Numbered from the stretch's first letter, positions 25,203 through 34,265 are shown. The stretch is DNA of 64,000 bases from Streptomyces sp. NBC_00390 (GCF_036057275.1 NZ_CP107945.1:1364001-1428000); one strand, 5' to 3'. The notes: generated by a model from the letters alone, not told the origin. Translations and numbers: made by a program.

Positions 25203-26540
25203 GTGAAGGAAATCCTGGACGCGATTCAGTCGCCGGACACCACGTCCGCCGACTTCGCAGCTCTGCCGCTCCCCGAGTCGTACCGCGCGATCACCGTGCA
25301 CAAGGACGAGACGGAGATGTTCGCCGGCCTCGAGACCCGGGAGAAGGACCCCCGCAAGTCGATCCACCTGGACGACGTGCCGCTGCCCGAGCTCGGCCCC
25401 GGTGAGGCCCTGGTGGCCGTCATGGCCAGCTCGGTCAACTACAACTCCGTGTGGACCTCGATCTTCGAGCCGCTGTCGACCTTCGGCTTCCTCGAGCGCT
25501 ACGGAAAGCTCTCCGAGCTCACCAAGCGCCACGACCTGCCGTACCACATCATCGGCTCCGACCTCGCGGGCGTCGTGCTGCGCACCGGCCCGGGCGTCAA
25601 CGCCTGGAAGCCCGGTGACGAGGTCGTCGCGCACTGCCTCTCGGTCGAGCTGGAGTCCTCGGACGGCCACAACGACACGATGCTCGACCCCGAGCAGCGC
25701 ATCTGGGGCTTCGAGACCAACTTCGGCGGCCTGGCGGAGATCGCGCTGGTCAAGTCCAACCAGCTGATGCCGAAGCCGGACCACCTCAGCTGGGAGGAGG
25801 CGGCGGCCCCCGGGCTGGTGAACTCCACCGCGTACCGCCAGCTGGTCTCCCGCAACGGCGCCGGCATGAAGCAGGGCGACAACGTCCTGATCTGGGGCGC
25901 GAGCGGCGGACTCGGCTCCTACGCCACCCAGTTCGCGCTGGCCGGCGGCGCCAACCCGATCTGTGTCGTCTCCAGCGACCAGAAGGCGGACATCTGCCGC
26001 GCGATGGGCGCCGAGGCGATCATCGACCGCAACGCCGAGGGCTACAAGTTCTGGAAGGACGAGCACACCCAGGACCCGAAGGAGTGGAAGCGCTTCGGCA
26101 AGCGCATCCGCGAGCTCACCGGCGGCGAGGACGTCGACATCGTCTTCGAGCACCCGGGCCGTGAGACCTTCGGCGCCTCCGTGTACGTGACCCGCAAGGG
26201 CGGCACGATCGTCACCTGTGCCTCGACCTCGGGCTACAACCACGAGTACGACAACCGCTACCTGTGGATGTCGCTGAAGCGCATCATCGGCTCGCACTTC
26301 GCGAACTACCGCGAGGCGTGGGAGGCCAACCGCCTGATCGCCAAGGGCAAGATCCACCCCACTCTCTCCAAGGTGTACTCCCTGGAGGAGACCGGCCAGG
26401 CCGCCTACGACGTGCACCGCAACCTGCACCAGGGCAAGGTCGGCGTGCTCGCGCTCGCTCCCCGCGAGGGCCTCGGCGTGCGCAACGAAGAGCTGCGCGC
26501 CAAGCACATCGACGCCATCAACCGCTTCCGGAACATCTGA
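25203..26540 (+). CDS. ccr: crotonyl-CoA carboxylase/reductase
   Basis: NADPH-dependent reductive carboxylation of crotonyl-CoA to (2S)-ethylmalonyl-CoA, the committing step of the ethylmalonyl-CoA pathway and the source of ethylmalonyl extender units. The 445-residue MDR-superfamily protein has the nucleotide loop GASGGLGSYA (232-241). The four CO2-binding residues described for the Kitasatospora setae enzyme are all present at the same numbers: Asn81 (NYNSVW), Phe170 and Glu171 (WGFETN) and His365 (IIGSH), so carboxylation activity should be intact. The GTG at 25203 follows GGAGG. It is the first gene of the operon ccr-ecm-mcl-meaC-acd. The upstream paired palindromes suggest repression by the neighbouring TetR protein. 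Confidence 0.97.
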   Translation: MKEILDAIQSPDTTSADFAALPLPESYRAITVHKDETEMFAGLETREKDPRKSIHLDDVPLPELGPGEALVAVMASSVNYNSVWTSIFEPLSTFGFLERYGKLSELTKRHDLPYHIIGSDLAGVVLRTGPGVNAWKPGDEVVAHCLSVELESSDGHNDTMLDPEQRIWGFETNFGGLAEIALVKSNQLMPKPDHLSWEEAAAPGLVNSTAYRQLVSRNGAGMKQGDNVLIWGASGGLGSYATQFALAGGANPICVVSSDQKADICRAMGAEAIIDRNAEGYKFWKDEHTQDPKEWKRFGKRIRELTGGEDVDIVFEHPGRETFGASVYVTRKGGTIVTCASTSGYNHEYDNRYLWMSLKRIIGSHFANYREAWEANRLIAKGKIHPTLSKVYSLEETGQAAYDVHRNLHQGKVGVLALAPREGLGVRNEELRAKHIDAINRFRNI

Positions 26541-26556
26541 GTCAGAGGCCTGTTAG

Positions 26557-28569
26557 ATGACAGAGCGCCAGAAGGACCGGCCGTGGCTCATGCGGACGTA
26601 CGCCGGCCACTCCACGGCCGAGGCGTCCAACGAGCTGTACCGGCGCAATCTCGCCAAGGGCCAGACCGGCCTGTCGGTCGCGTTCGACCTGCCGACGCAG
26701 ACCGGCTACGACCCCGACCACATCCTCGCCCGCGGCGAGGTGGGCCGGGTCGGGGTCCCGGTCTCGCACCTCGGTGACATGCGCAGGCTGTTCCAGGAGA
26801 TTCCCCTGGAGCAGATGAACACCTCGATGACCATCAACGCCACCGCCATGTGGCTGCTGGCGCTGTACCAGGTGGTCGCCGAGGAACAGGGCGCGGACAT
26901 CACCAAGCTCCAGGGGACGACGCAGAACGACATCGTCAAGGAGTACCTGTCGCGCGGGACGCATGTCTTCCCGCCCGGTCCTTCGCTGCGCCTGACCACC
27001 GACATGATCACGTACACGGTGGCCAACATCCCCAAGTGGAACCCGATCAACATCTGCAGCTACCACCTGCAGGAGGCGGGGGCCACGCCGGTCCAGGAGA
27101 TCGCGTACGCGATGTCCACCGCGATAGCCGTGCTGGACGCGGTCCGCGACTCCGGCCAGGTGCCCGCCGAGAAGTTCGGCGATGTCGTCGCCCGCATCTC
27201 CTTCTTCGTGAACGCGGGCGTCCGCTTCATCGAGGAGATGTGCAAGATGCGCGCCTTCGGCCGCATCTGGGACAAGGTCACGCGTGAGCGGTACGGCATC
27301 GAGAACGACAAGCAGCGCCGGTTCCGCTACGGCGTGCAGGTCAACTCCCTCGGTCTGACCGAGGCTCAGCCGGAGAACAACGTCCAGCGCATCGTCCTCG
27401 AGATGCTCGCCGTGACGCTGTCGAAGGACGCCCGTGCGCGTGCCGTGCAGCTTCCCGCCTGGAACGAGGCGCTGGGTCTGCCCCGGCCCTGGGACCAGCA
27501 GTGGTCGCTGCGCATCCAGCAGGTGCTCGCGCACGAGTCGGATCTGCTGGAGTACGAGGACATCTTCGCCGGCTCGCATGTCATCGAGGCCAAGGTGGAG
27601 GCCCTGGTCGCCGAGTGCCTGGCGGAGATCGACCGGATCCAGGAGATGGGCGGCGCCATGGCGGCCGTCGAGTCCGGTTACCTCAAGTCGCAGCTGGTGT
27701 CCTCGCACGCCGAGCGGCGGGCCCGGATCGAGGCGGGCGACGAGAAGATCATCGGCGTCAACATCTTCGAGACCACCGAGCCCAACCCGCTCACCGCGGA
27801 CCTCGACACGGCGATCATGACGGTCGACCCGGCGAACGAGGCCCGCGTGGTCGCCAAGCTGCACGAGTGGCGCGACAACCGTGACGAGGCCCGTGCGACG
27901 GAGGCGCTCGCCGCGCTGAAGAAGGCCGCCGCCGGGACCGAGAACATGATGGAAGCCACCGTCGAGTGCGCCCGCGCGGGTGTCACCACCGGCGAGTGGT
28001 CCTGGGCGCTGCGCGATGTGTTCGGCGAGTTCCGCGCCCCGACGGGCGTCTCGTCCGCGCCGGTGGCCGTGACGGCCGAGGCGGGCACCCCGCTCGCCCT
28101 GGTCCGCGAGAAGGTGGCCCGCACCGCCGAGGAGCTCGGCTCGGGCCGGCTGCGGCTGCTGGTCGGCAAGCCCGGTCTCGACGGGCACTCCAACGGCGCG
28201 GAGCAGATCGCCGTACGGGCCCGTGACGCCGGCTTCGAGGTGGTCTACCAGGGCATCCGGCTCACCCCGGAGCAGATCGTCAGCGCCGCGCTCGCGGAGG
28301 ACGTGCACTGTGTGGGCCTGTCGATCCTGTCCGGCTCGCACGCCGAGCTGGTCCCGGACGTGCTGACCCGCCTGCGTGAGGCGGGGGCCCATGACATCCC
28401 GGTGATCGCGGGAGGGATCATTCCCAACAGCGACGCCGAGGACCTGAAGCGTGCGGGAGTCGCCGCCGTTTTCACCCCGAAGGACTTCGGTATCACGGAG
28501 ATCATCGGCCGTATCGTCGACGAGATCCGGAAAGCGAACAAGCTCGACCCTCTGGAGGTCCCCGCATGA
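26557..28569 (+). CDS. ecm: ethylmalonyl-CoA mutase (MeaA-type, B12-dependent)
   Basis: Adenosylcobalamin-dependent rearrangement of (2R)-ethylmalonyl-CoA to methylsuccinyl-CoA. The 670 residues comprise a TIM-barrel mutase domain (about 1-510: WLMRTYAGHSTAEASNELYRRN, GLSVAFDLPTQTGYDPDHIL) and a C-terminal B12-binding domain (about 530-660) with the DxHxxG motif GLDGHSNG and the LSGSHAEL and GGIIPNSD segments. It is a single chain, unlike the two-subunit methylmalonyl-CoA mutases, and its position directly after ccr supports Ecm rather than Mcm. It overlaps the next gene by ATGA, so translation is coupled. Confidence 0.95.
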   Translation: MTERQKDRPWLMRTYAGHSTAEASNELYRRNLAKGQTGLSVAFDLPTQTGYDPDHILARGEVGRVGVPVSHLGDMRRLFQEIPLEQMNTSMTINATAMWLLALYQVVAEEQGADITKLQGTTQNDIVKEYLSRGTHVFPPGPSLRLTTDMITYTVANIPKWNPINICSYHLQEAGATPVQEIAYAMSTAIAVLDAVRDSGQVPAEKFGDVVARISFFVNAGVRFIEEMCKMRAFGRIWDKVTRERYGIENDKQRRFRYGVQVNSLGLTEAQPENNVQRIVLEMLAVTLSKDARARAVQLPAWNEALGLPRPWDQQWSLRIQQVLAHESDLLEYEDIFAGSHVIEAKVEALVAECLAEIDRIQEMGGAMAAVESGYLKSQLVSSHAERRARIEAGDEKIIGVNIFETTEPNPLTADLDTAIMTVDPANEARVVAKLHEWRDNRDEARATEALAALKKAAAGTENMMEATVECARAGVTTGEWSWALRDVFGEFRAPTGVSSAPVAVTAEAGTPLALVREKVARTAEELGSGRLRLLVGKPGLDGHSNGAEQIAVRARDAGFEVVYQGIRLTPEQIVSAALAEDVHCVGLSILSGSHAELVPDVLTRLREAGAHDIPVIAGGIIPNSDAEDLKRAGVAAVFTPKDFGITEIIGRIVDEIRKANKLDPLEVPA

Positions 28570-29540
28570 CCACGCCGATCCACCCGGTGAACCGTCTCCG
28601 TCCGCGCCGTTCCTGCCTGGCCGTGCCGGGCTCGAACCCGCGCTTCCTGGAGAAGGCCCAGGGTCTGCCGGCCGACCAGGTCTTCCTGGACCTGGAGGAC
28701 GCCTGCGCGCCGCTCGCCAAGCCGGATGCCCGGCACACCATCGTGAAGTTCCTGAACGAGGGCGACTGGACCGGTAAGACGCGTGTCGTGCGGGTCAACG
28801 ACTGGACGACGCACTGGACGTACCGTGACGTCGTCACGGTCGTGGAGGGCGCGGGCCAGAACCTCGACTGCATCATGCTGCCGAAGGTCCAGGACGCCCA
28901 GCAGATCGTCGCGCTCGACCTGCTGCTCACCCAGATCGAGAAGACCATGGGCTTCGAGGTCGGCAAGATCGGCATCGAGGCGCAGATCGAGAACGCGCAG
29001 GGCCTGAACAACGTCAACGCGATCGCGCAGGCCTCCCCGCGCGTCGAGACGATCATCTTCGGCCCTGCCGACTTCATGGCCTCCATCAACATGAAGTCCC
29101 TGGTCGTCGGCGAGCAGCCGCCCGGCTACCCGGCCGACGCCTACCACTTCATCCTGATGAAGATCCTCATGGCCGCCCGCGCCAACAACCTGCAGGCGAT
29201 CGACGGCCCTTACCTGCAGATCAAGAACGTCGACGGCTACAAGGCGGTCGCACAGCGCGCCGCGGCCCTCGGCTTCGACGGCAAGTGGGTGCTGCACCCC
29301 GGCCAGGTCGACGCGGCCAACGAGATCTTCTCGCCCTCCCAGGAGGACTACGACCACGCCGAGCTCATCCTCGACGCGTACGACTACTTCACCTCCGAGG
29401 CGGGCGGCAAGAAGGGCTCCGCGATGCTCGGCGACGAGATGATCGACGAGGCCAGCCGCAAGATGGCCCTGGTCATCTCCGGCAAGGGCCGCGCCGCCGG
29501 CATGCAGCGCACCAGCAAGTTCGAGATCCCGGAGGCCTGA
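28566..29540 (+). CDS. mcl: beta-methylmalyl-CoA/L-malyl-CoA lyase (CitE-like)
   Basis: HpcH/HpaI aldolase of 324 residues. In the ethylmalonyl-CoA pathway it cleaves beta-methylmalyl-CoA to glyoxylate and propionyl-CoA. Seen: RSCLAVPGSNPRFLEKAQGLPAD at the N-terminus, DLEDA (33-48 region) for the acyl-CoA/metal site, IGIEAQIENAQGL with the metal-ligand Glu, and FGPADFMASI with the metal-ligand Asp. Its length is right for Mcl1. It is fourth in function but third in gene order, between mutase and hydratase, with ATGA overlap upstream and a 2-base gap downstream. Whether it also handles malyl-CoA is not visible. Confidence 0.92.
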   Translation: MTTPIHPVNRLRPRRSCLAVPGSNPRFLEKAQGLPADQVFLDLEDACAPLAKPDARHTIVKFLNEGDWTGKTRVVRVNDWTTHWTYRDVVTVVEGAGQNLDCIMLPKVQDAQQIVALDLLLTQIEKTMGFEVGKIGIEAQIENAQGLNNVNAIAQASPRVETIIFGPADFMASINMKSLVVGEQPPGYPADAYHFILMKILMAARANNLQAIDGPYLQIKNVDGYKAVAQRAAALGFDGKWVLHPGQVDAANEIFSPSQEDYDHAELILDAYDYFTSEAGGKKGSAMLGDEMIDEASRKMALVISGKGRAAGMQRTSKFEIPEA

Positions 29541-29542
29541 CC

Positions 29543-30055
29543 ATGCAGTTCGGACGCACCTACGAGGAGTTCGAGGTCGGGGCCGTCTACAAGCACTGGC
29601 CCGGGAAGACGGTCACGGAGTACGACGACCACCTCTTCTGTCTGCTCACCATGAACCACCACCCGCTCCACATGGACGTCAACTATGCGGAGAACACGAC
29701 GGACTTCGGCAAGAACGTCGTCGTAGGGAACTACATCTACTCGCTGCTGCTCGGCATGTCCGTGCCGGACGTCTCCGGCAAGGCGATCGCCAACCTGGAG
29801 ATCGAGTCGCTGCGGCACGTGGCGCCGACCTTCCACGGCGACACGATCTACGGCGAGACCACGGTCCTCGACAAGACCCCCTCGAAGTCGAAGAACGACC
29901 GCGGGATCGTCTATGTCGAGACCAAGGGCTACAAGCAGGACGGCACCCTCGTCTGCGTCTTCCGGCGCAAGGTGATGGTCCCGACCGAGACGTACATCAA
30001 GGAGCGCGGCGGCGAGCAGCCCGGCCGCCCGGAGCTGAAGCAGCAGGAGAAGTAG
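29543..30055 (+). CDS. meaC: mesaconyl-CoA hydratase (MaoC family)
   Basis: 170 residues of the (R)-specific hydratase/MaoC hotdog family. The catalytic pattern is present: DDHLFCLLTMNHHPLHMD (Asp/His hydratase motif). VVVGNYIYSLLLGMSV and FHGDTIYGETTVLDK are also typical. It hydrates mesaconyl-C1-CoA to beta-methylmalyl-CoA, supplying the lyase encoded just upstream. It is shorter than the roughly 340-residue double-hotdog Mch enzymes of proteobacteria, so it should work as a homodimer of single hotdogs. It is co-transcribed, with 2 bases to the gene on either side. Assignment rests on family plus operon. Confidence 0.88.
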   Translation: MQFGRTYEEFEVGAVYKHWPGKTVTEYDDHLFCLLTMNHHPLHMDVNYAENTTDFGKNVVVGNYIYSLLLGMSVPDVSGKAIANLEIESLRHVAPTFHGDTIYGETTVLDKTPSKSKNDRGIVYVETKGYKQDGTLVCVFRRKVMVPTETYIKERGGEQPGRPELKQQEK

Positions 30056-30057
30056 CC

Positions 30058-31263
30058 ATGGCGCGACTCGCCCAGACCCACGGTCTGACCGATGTCCAGC
30101 AGGAGATCCTGGCCACCGTGCGGGACTTCGTCGACAAGGAGATCATCCCTGTCGCCACCCAGCTGGAGCACAAGGACGAGTACCCGACGCAGATCGTCGA
30201 GGGCCTCAAGGAGCTCGGTCTGTTCGGGCTGATGATCCCGGAGGAGTACGGCGGCCTGGGCGAGTCGCTCCTGACGTACGCGCTGTGCGTCGAGGAGATC
30301 GCCCGTGGCTGGATGTCCGTGTCGGGCATCATCAACACGCACTTCATCGTGGCGTACATGCTCAAGCAGCACGGCACGCAGGAGCAGAAGGACACCTTCC
30401 TGCCGCGCATGGCGCTGGGTGAGGTGCGCGGCGCGTTCTCGATGTCCGAGCCGGCCCTGGGCTCCGACGTTTCGGCCATCACGTCCAAGGGCGTCAAGGA
30501 CGGCGACGAGTACGTCCTCAACGGCCAGAAGATGTGGCTCACGAACGGTGGAACGTCCAATCTGGTCGCCGTTCTGTGCCGGAGTGACGAAGGACACCCC
30601 GAGGGCACCGCGCCCCACAAGTCGATGACGACCTTCCTCGTGGAGAAGGAGCCCGGCTTCGGAGAGGTCCGTCCCGGCCTCACCATCCCCGGGAAGATCG
30701 ACAAGATGGGTTACAAGGGCGTCGACACGACCGAACTCATCATGGACGGACTGCGCATTCCGGCCAATCGGGTACTCGGCGGCACCACCGGCCGAGGGTT
30801 TTACCAAATGATGGACGGCGTCGAGGTCGGCCGGGTGAATGTCGCGGCACGTGGCTGCGGAGTCGCGCAGCGTGCGTTCGAACTGGGCGTCTCCTATGCC
30901 CAGCAGCGCCACACTTTCGGCAAGCCGATCGCCCAGCATCAGGCGATTCAGTTCAAGCTGGCTGAGATGGCTACCAAGGTCGAGGCCGCCCATGCCATGA
31001 TGGTGAACGCGGCACGCAAAAAGGACTCCGGGGAGCGAAACGACCTGGAGGCAGGGATGGCGAAGTACCTCGCCTCCGAATACTGCAAGGAAGTCGTCGA
31101 GGACGCCTTCCGGATCCACGGCGGCTACGGCTTCTCCAAGGAGTACGAGATCGAGCGCCTCTACCGTGAGGCCCCGATGCTGCTGATCGGTGAAGGTACC
31201 GCCGAGATCCAGAAAATGATCATTGGTCGTCGGCTGCTCGAGGAGTACCGGTTCCAGGGTTGA
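30058..31263 (+). CDS. acyl-CoA dehydrogenase, likely methylsuccinyl-CoA dehydrogenase
   Basis: FAD enzyme of 401 residues. Family signatures: FSMSEPALGSDVSAI (FAD/substrate), MWLTNGG, VNVAARGCGVAQRAFELGVSYAQQR and the C-terminal LIGEGTAEIQKMIIGRRLLEEY, where the Glu of GEGT is the catalytic base position. By pathway logic it oxidises methylsuccinyl-CoA to mesaconyl-CoA, the one step not covered by the other genes. The Rhodobacter Mcd is about 150 residues longer, so the actinobacterial enzyme is a compact version or a different acyl-CoA dehydrogenase recruited here. Last gene of the operon; 168 bases separate it from psd. Confidence 0.87.
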   Translation: MARLAQTHGLTDVQQEILATVRDFVDKEIIPVATQLEHKDEYPTQIVEGLKELGLFGLMIPEEYGGLGESLLTYALCVEEIARGWMSVSGIINTHFIVAYMLKQHGTQEQKDTFLPRMALGEVRGAFSMSEPALGSDVSAITSKGVKDGDEYVLNGQKMWLTNGGTSNLVAVLCRSDEGHPEGTAPHKSMTTFLVEKEPGFGEVRPGLTIPGKIDKMGYKGVDTTELIMDGLRIPANRVLGGTTGRGFYQMMDGVEVGRVNVAARGCGVAQRAFELGVSYAQQRHTFGKPIAQHQAIQFKLAEMATKVEAAHAMMVNAARKKDSGERNDLEAGMAKYLASEYCKEVVEDAFRIHGGYGFSKEYEIERLYREAPMLLIGEGTAEIQKMIIGRRLLEEYRFQG

Positions 31264-31431
31264 TTGTCGCTTTCGAGTCGGTTCGGCCGCGAAGGAGATC
31301 ACACCCTGTCATCATCTTCCGGCCGACGACTCGGCTGCCGGCTTTCCCAGTTACGGGTTGTACCCGATAACATCGCCGGAAAGCCGCCGTCCCCCATGCC
31401 AGCGCGGCATCATCCGCTACGAAGGTCATCC

Positions 31432-32079
31432 ATGCCCCACAGCCAAACCTCTGCACCTCGCGGCCGTGTCCGCCTCGCGCGCGGAGCATCGCCGTGGCTT
31501 CTGCCGACCGTCGCGACCGCGGCGCTGAGCCTGGTGCGTGCGCGCCGGTCGAAGCGTGCCGCGGCCATCGCCGTGCCCACCACCGCGCTTGCGGCGGGCA
31601 TGCTGTGGTTCTTCCGCGACCCCGAGCGCGAGATCGCACAGGGGCGGGTCATTTCGCCTGCCGACGGCGTGGTGCAGAGCATCATGCCGTGGAAGGACGG
31701 ACGCACCCGCGTCGCGATCTTCATGAGCCCGCTGAATGTCCACGTCAACCGCGCGCCGCTGGCCGGCACGGTGACGTCGGTCGAGCACATCCCGGGCGGG
31801 TTCGTCCCGGCGTTCAACAAGGAGAGCGAGAACAACGAGCGCGTTGTCTGGCACTTCGACACCGAACTCGGCGACATCGAGATGGTGCAGATCGCCGGCG
31901 CGGTCGCGCGCCGCATCGTGCCCTACATCCCGCAGGGCACCAAGGTCGAGCAGGGCGATCGCATCGGCCTGATCCGCTTCGGGTCGCGCGTTGACATCTA
32001 CCTTCCGGAGGGTGTCGATGTCGCGGTCGAGGTGGGTCAGACCACGACTGCGGGGGTGACTCGCATTGACCGTGATTGA
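31432..32079 (+). CDS. psd: phosphatidylserine decarboxylase proenzyme
   Basis: Makes phosphatidylethanolamine from phosphatidylserine at the membrane. The 215-residue compact (archaeal/actinobacterial) type has WFFRDPEREI and ISPADGVVQSI, the metal/membrane segment FMSPLNVHVNRAP, and a C-terminal RFGSRVDIYLP whose Gly-Ser is the self-cleavage site generating the pyruvoyl group. Hydrophobic helices at about 22-60 anchor the beta chain. The ATG at 31432 follows AAGG. Its end overlaps pssA by 14 bases, so the two lipid enzymes are coupled. Located downstream of the ethylmalonyl-CoA operon, but with its own 168-base upstream gap. Confidence 0.92.
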   Translation: MPHSQTSAPRGRVRLARGASPWLLPTVATAALSLVRARRSKRAAAIAVPTTALAAGMLWFFRDPEREIAQGRVISPADGVVQSIMPWKDGRTRVAIFMSPLNVHVNRAPLAGTVTSVEHIPGGFVPAFNKESENNERVVWHFDTELGDIEMVQIAGAVARRIVPYIPQGTKVEQGDRIGLIRFGSRVDIYLPEGVDVAVEVGQTTTAGVTRIDRD

Positions 32080-32929
32080 TCCCGATACACAGGCGAACTG
32101 GGCCGGCGAGACCGAGGAAGAGGACGACGCGGAGGAGATGCCCCTCTCTCTGCGCCTCTCGATAGCGGACACGCTCACGCTCGGCAACGCGACGTGCGGA
32201 TTCATGGCGGTGTACTTCACCACCACCGGAATCCTCATCCCGGACCTTCAGGGCAGCGCGGAGACCGGCATGGCGCGGCACAGCGCCGCGACCGCCGTGA
32301 TCCTCATGCTGCTCGCGGCGATCTTCGACCTCTGCGACGGACTCGTGGCGCGCAAGCTGCGCAGCTCGCCGATGGGCGCGGAGCTGGACAACCTCTCCGA
32401 CCTGATCAGCTTCGGACTCGCGCCGGCGTACTTCGTGCTCGTCTACGGAATGGTCAGCGACAACGCCCACCAGAAGGTCTCGGCGGTGGCCGCGATCGTG
32501 GTGCTGCTGGCGGTGGTTCTCAGACTCGCGAGATTCTCGTGTGTGACCATGAAGGACGGTATGTTCCAGGGCATGCCGAGCCCCTTCGGCGCGCTCACGG
32601 TGGTCTCGATCGTGCTGCTGGAGCTGCCGTTCGTGCCGACACTGCTGGCGATCATCGGCACGGCATGGCTGATGGTGAGCCGGGTCGAGTACCCGAAGCC
32701 GCGGGGCGTCCTCGCGGTGGCGATGCTCGGCTGGATCGTCTCGGCGATGGGGATGCTGGCGGCGTGGGCGTTCGCCGCGCCGGGCGGTCACGTACTGCTC
32801 CAGACGGGATGCGCGCTGCAGATCGTGATGGCGGCGACGATTCCGCTGTTCGCGACGGCACGGCGGGTGAACACGTTCCGCGACAATCGCCGCGAGAGCC
32901 GCGAGGCGCGGGCGGCGCAGGTGCCGTAG
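32066..32929 (+). CDS. pssA: CDP-diacylglycerol--serine O-phosphatidyltransferase
   Basis: Integral membrane enzyme condensing CDP-diacylglycerol with serine to give phosphatidylserine, the substrate of Psd. The 287 residues carry the CDP-alcohol phosphotransferase motif D-G-x2-A-R-x8-G-x3-D-x3-D within DLCDGLVARKLRSSPMGAEL and DNLSD, and about seven transmembrane helices. The start is TTG 32066, overlapping psd and preceded by GGTGA, or an in-frame GTG at 32072. A very strong hairpin (32943-32990) closes the transcript. Confidence 0.93.
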   Translation: MTVIDPDTQANWAGETEEEDDAEEMPLSLRLSIADTLTLGNATCGFMAVYFTTTGILIPDLQGSAETGMARHSAATAVILMLLAAIFDLCDGLVARKLRSSPMGAELDNLSDLISFGLAPAYFVLVYGMVSDNAHQKVSAVAAIVVLLAVVLRLARFSCVTMKDGMFQGMPSPFGALTVVSIVLLELPFVPTLLAIIGTAWLMVSRVEYPKPRGVLAVAMLGWIVSAMGMLAAWAFAAPGGHVLLQTGCALQIVMAATIPLFATARRVNTFRDNRRESREARAAQVP

Positions 32930-32942
32930 GTGCCGAGGATGG

Positions 32943-32990
32943 ACATGGCTGAGGGCCCGGATGCGAATGCATCCGGGCCCTCAGCCATGT
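32943..32990. terminator. 22-bp perfect-stem bidirectional terminator
   Basis: 32943-32964 is perfectly complementary to 32969-32990 around a GAAT loop; the core is GAGGGCCCGGATGC. It lies between convergent pssA and the CBS gene. The stem also reads MxMAEGPDA...GPSAM in a + frame, but that is a by-product. Confidence 0.9.
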
Positions 32991-33090
32991 CGCGCGTGCG
33001 CGGCCGGCGGTGGAGCATCCCCAGCAGCCCGCCCGCCCTTGTAGACGCGGACCGGCGGCACGCTGCCCGATTCCCGCGGCGTGCCCTGGG

Positions 33091-33507
33091 TCAGTCGCTG
33101 GACAGTGCTTCCACCAAGTCGCCTACTTCGGGGTTGGGCAGGGCGCGGGCGACGTCGGCCTGTGAGACCACACCGACCAGGTCGTGCCCGTCGATCACAG
33201 GCAGGCGGCGGACCTTGTGCTGGGTCATGGTCCGCAGGATTTCCTCGGCGTCGTCGTCGGCGCCGATCGTGACAGCCTCGCCCTGCGCGAGCTCGCCGGC
33301 CTTGACCTGTGCAGGGTCCCTGTCGTTGCCGAGGACCTTCACCGTGATGTCGCGGTCGGTGAGCATTCCCTTGAGCTTGTTGTCCGTGCCGCAGATGGGC
33401 AGCGCGCCGACGCCGAGCTGCTTCATCTTGTGGGCTGCCTCCAGAACTGTCTCCTCGGCGCCGATGCATTCGGCGCCGCCCGTCATGATTTCTCGTGCCG
33501 TCGTCAT
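33091..33507 (-). CDS. CBS-domain pair protein
   Basis: 138 residues comprising two CBS domains (about 7-60 and 73-130): AREIMTGGAECIGAEETVLEAAHKM, IVGALPICG-like GVGALPICGTDNKLKGMLTDRDITVKVL, and DAEEILRTMTQHKVRRLPVIDGHDLVGVVSQADVA. Such pairs bind adenine nucleotides (AMP, ATP, SAM). Stand-alone CBS proteins of this type are typical stress or dormancy proteins in actinobacteria. No partner domain is present. Divergent from the Rho_N-like gene at 33729. Confidence 0.9.
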   Translation of the reverse strand: MTTAREIMTGGAECIGAEETVLEAAHKMKQLGVGALPICGTDNKLKGMLTDRDITVKVLGNDRDPAQVKAGELAQGEAVTIGADDDAEEILRTMTQHKVRRLPVIDGHDLVGVVSQADVARALPNPEVGDLVEALSSD

Positions 33508-33728
33508 TGCAGGCTCTCCTTGTGCGGTCAGGGAGCGTGCGGCTCCCAGGGCGCGGGTTCCCCAGGCTCCGGCCGTCTAACGGCATGCCACCGCCCCGTC
33601 CTCCGGTGGAATCGGTGGCCGGAAGGGGTGTGTGGGGCGGGGCGTGAGGAGCTCGGGTTGCGGGCAGGCGCAGAGTGACGCCGAATGGGCTCGGGTGCCG
33701 CGCCGGGAAAATTCGATGGAGGAAAGTC

Positions 33729-34055
33729 ATGCCTGCAGGTTCCAGCTCCAAGCGGGAGCGTCAGTACGAGCACATCAAGGAAAGCGCCGAGAAGCGCGGT
33801 GCCTCCACCGGACGTGCGAAGGAGCTTGCCGCGCGCACCGTCAACAAGGAGCGGGCGCGCTCCGGCGAGTCGAAGACCGCGAGCAAGACGTCCACACAGG
33901 ACCGGAAGTCCGCTTCGCAGCGGGGAGGTGAGCGGTCCCACAGCGGGTCCCAGGGACCGACCCGGGACCAGTTGTACGAGGAGGCCAAGAAGAAGAACAT
34001 CGAGGGACGTTCCTCGATGAACAAGCAGGAGTTGCGCCAGGCCCTCGGCCGCTGA
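33729..34055 (+). CDS. small basic protein with Rho_N-like C-terminus ('plasmid stabilization' type)
   Basis: 108 residues, highly charged: KRERQYEHIKESAEKRGASTGRAKELAARTVNKERARSGE, a Ser/Gln/Gly spacer, and a C-terminal TRDQLYEEAKKKNIEGRSSMNKQELRQALGR that matches the Rho termination-factor N-terminal (SAP-like) helix-extended-helix pattern. It probably binds nucleic acid. The family is often annotated as plasmid stabilisation protein without proof and is common in Streptomyces chromosomes beside stress genes. ATG 33729 follows GGAGG by seven bases. Confidence 0.85.
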   Translation: MPAGSSSKRERQYEHIKESAEKRGASTGRAKELAARTVNKERARSGESKTASKTSTQDRKSASQRGGERSHSGSQGPTRDQLYEEAKKKNIEGRSSMNKQELRQALGR

Positions 34056-34176
34056 ACCCGCACGAGGCCGTCACAGGAGGCAGGGGCAGGACGACTCACT
34101 CCCTACCGGTTGAGCCCCGCCGCCTTCGCGTGCTTTGCGTTCGCCGCGATGTGATGGCGGAGGCCTCGGCCGCGAT

Positions 34177-34200
34177 GTTTCCCCTGCAAGGGGCGGGTAG
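34177..34200 (+). promoter_or_regulatory. sigmaB-like promoter
   Basis: GTTT (34177-34180), 14 bases, GGGTAG (34195-34200), close to the Streptomyces SigB-type pattern GNNT-N14-16-GGGTAY. It lies 65 bases before the nucleotidyltransferase ATG. Confidence 0.45.
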
Positions 34201-34265
34201 ACGCGAAACGGGGGAGTCCACCGGCGGTGGCAGGAGTTGACGGTCCGGGAGGATGGAGTCCCCTC

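Noticed and set aside
25137..29357. Long leftward frames opposite ccr, ecm and mcl
   Set aside because: Mirror frames of highly GC3-biased genes; the rightward genes have full diagnostic motifs.
32930..33580. Rightward frame beginning in the pssA terminator
   Set aside because: Starts inside a 22-bp perfect hairpin and runs antisense to the CBS gene; no Shine-Dalgarno.
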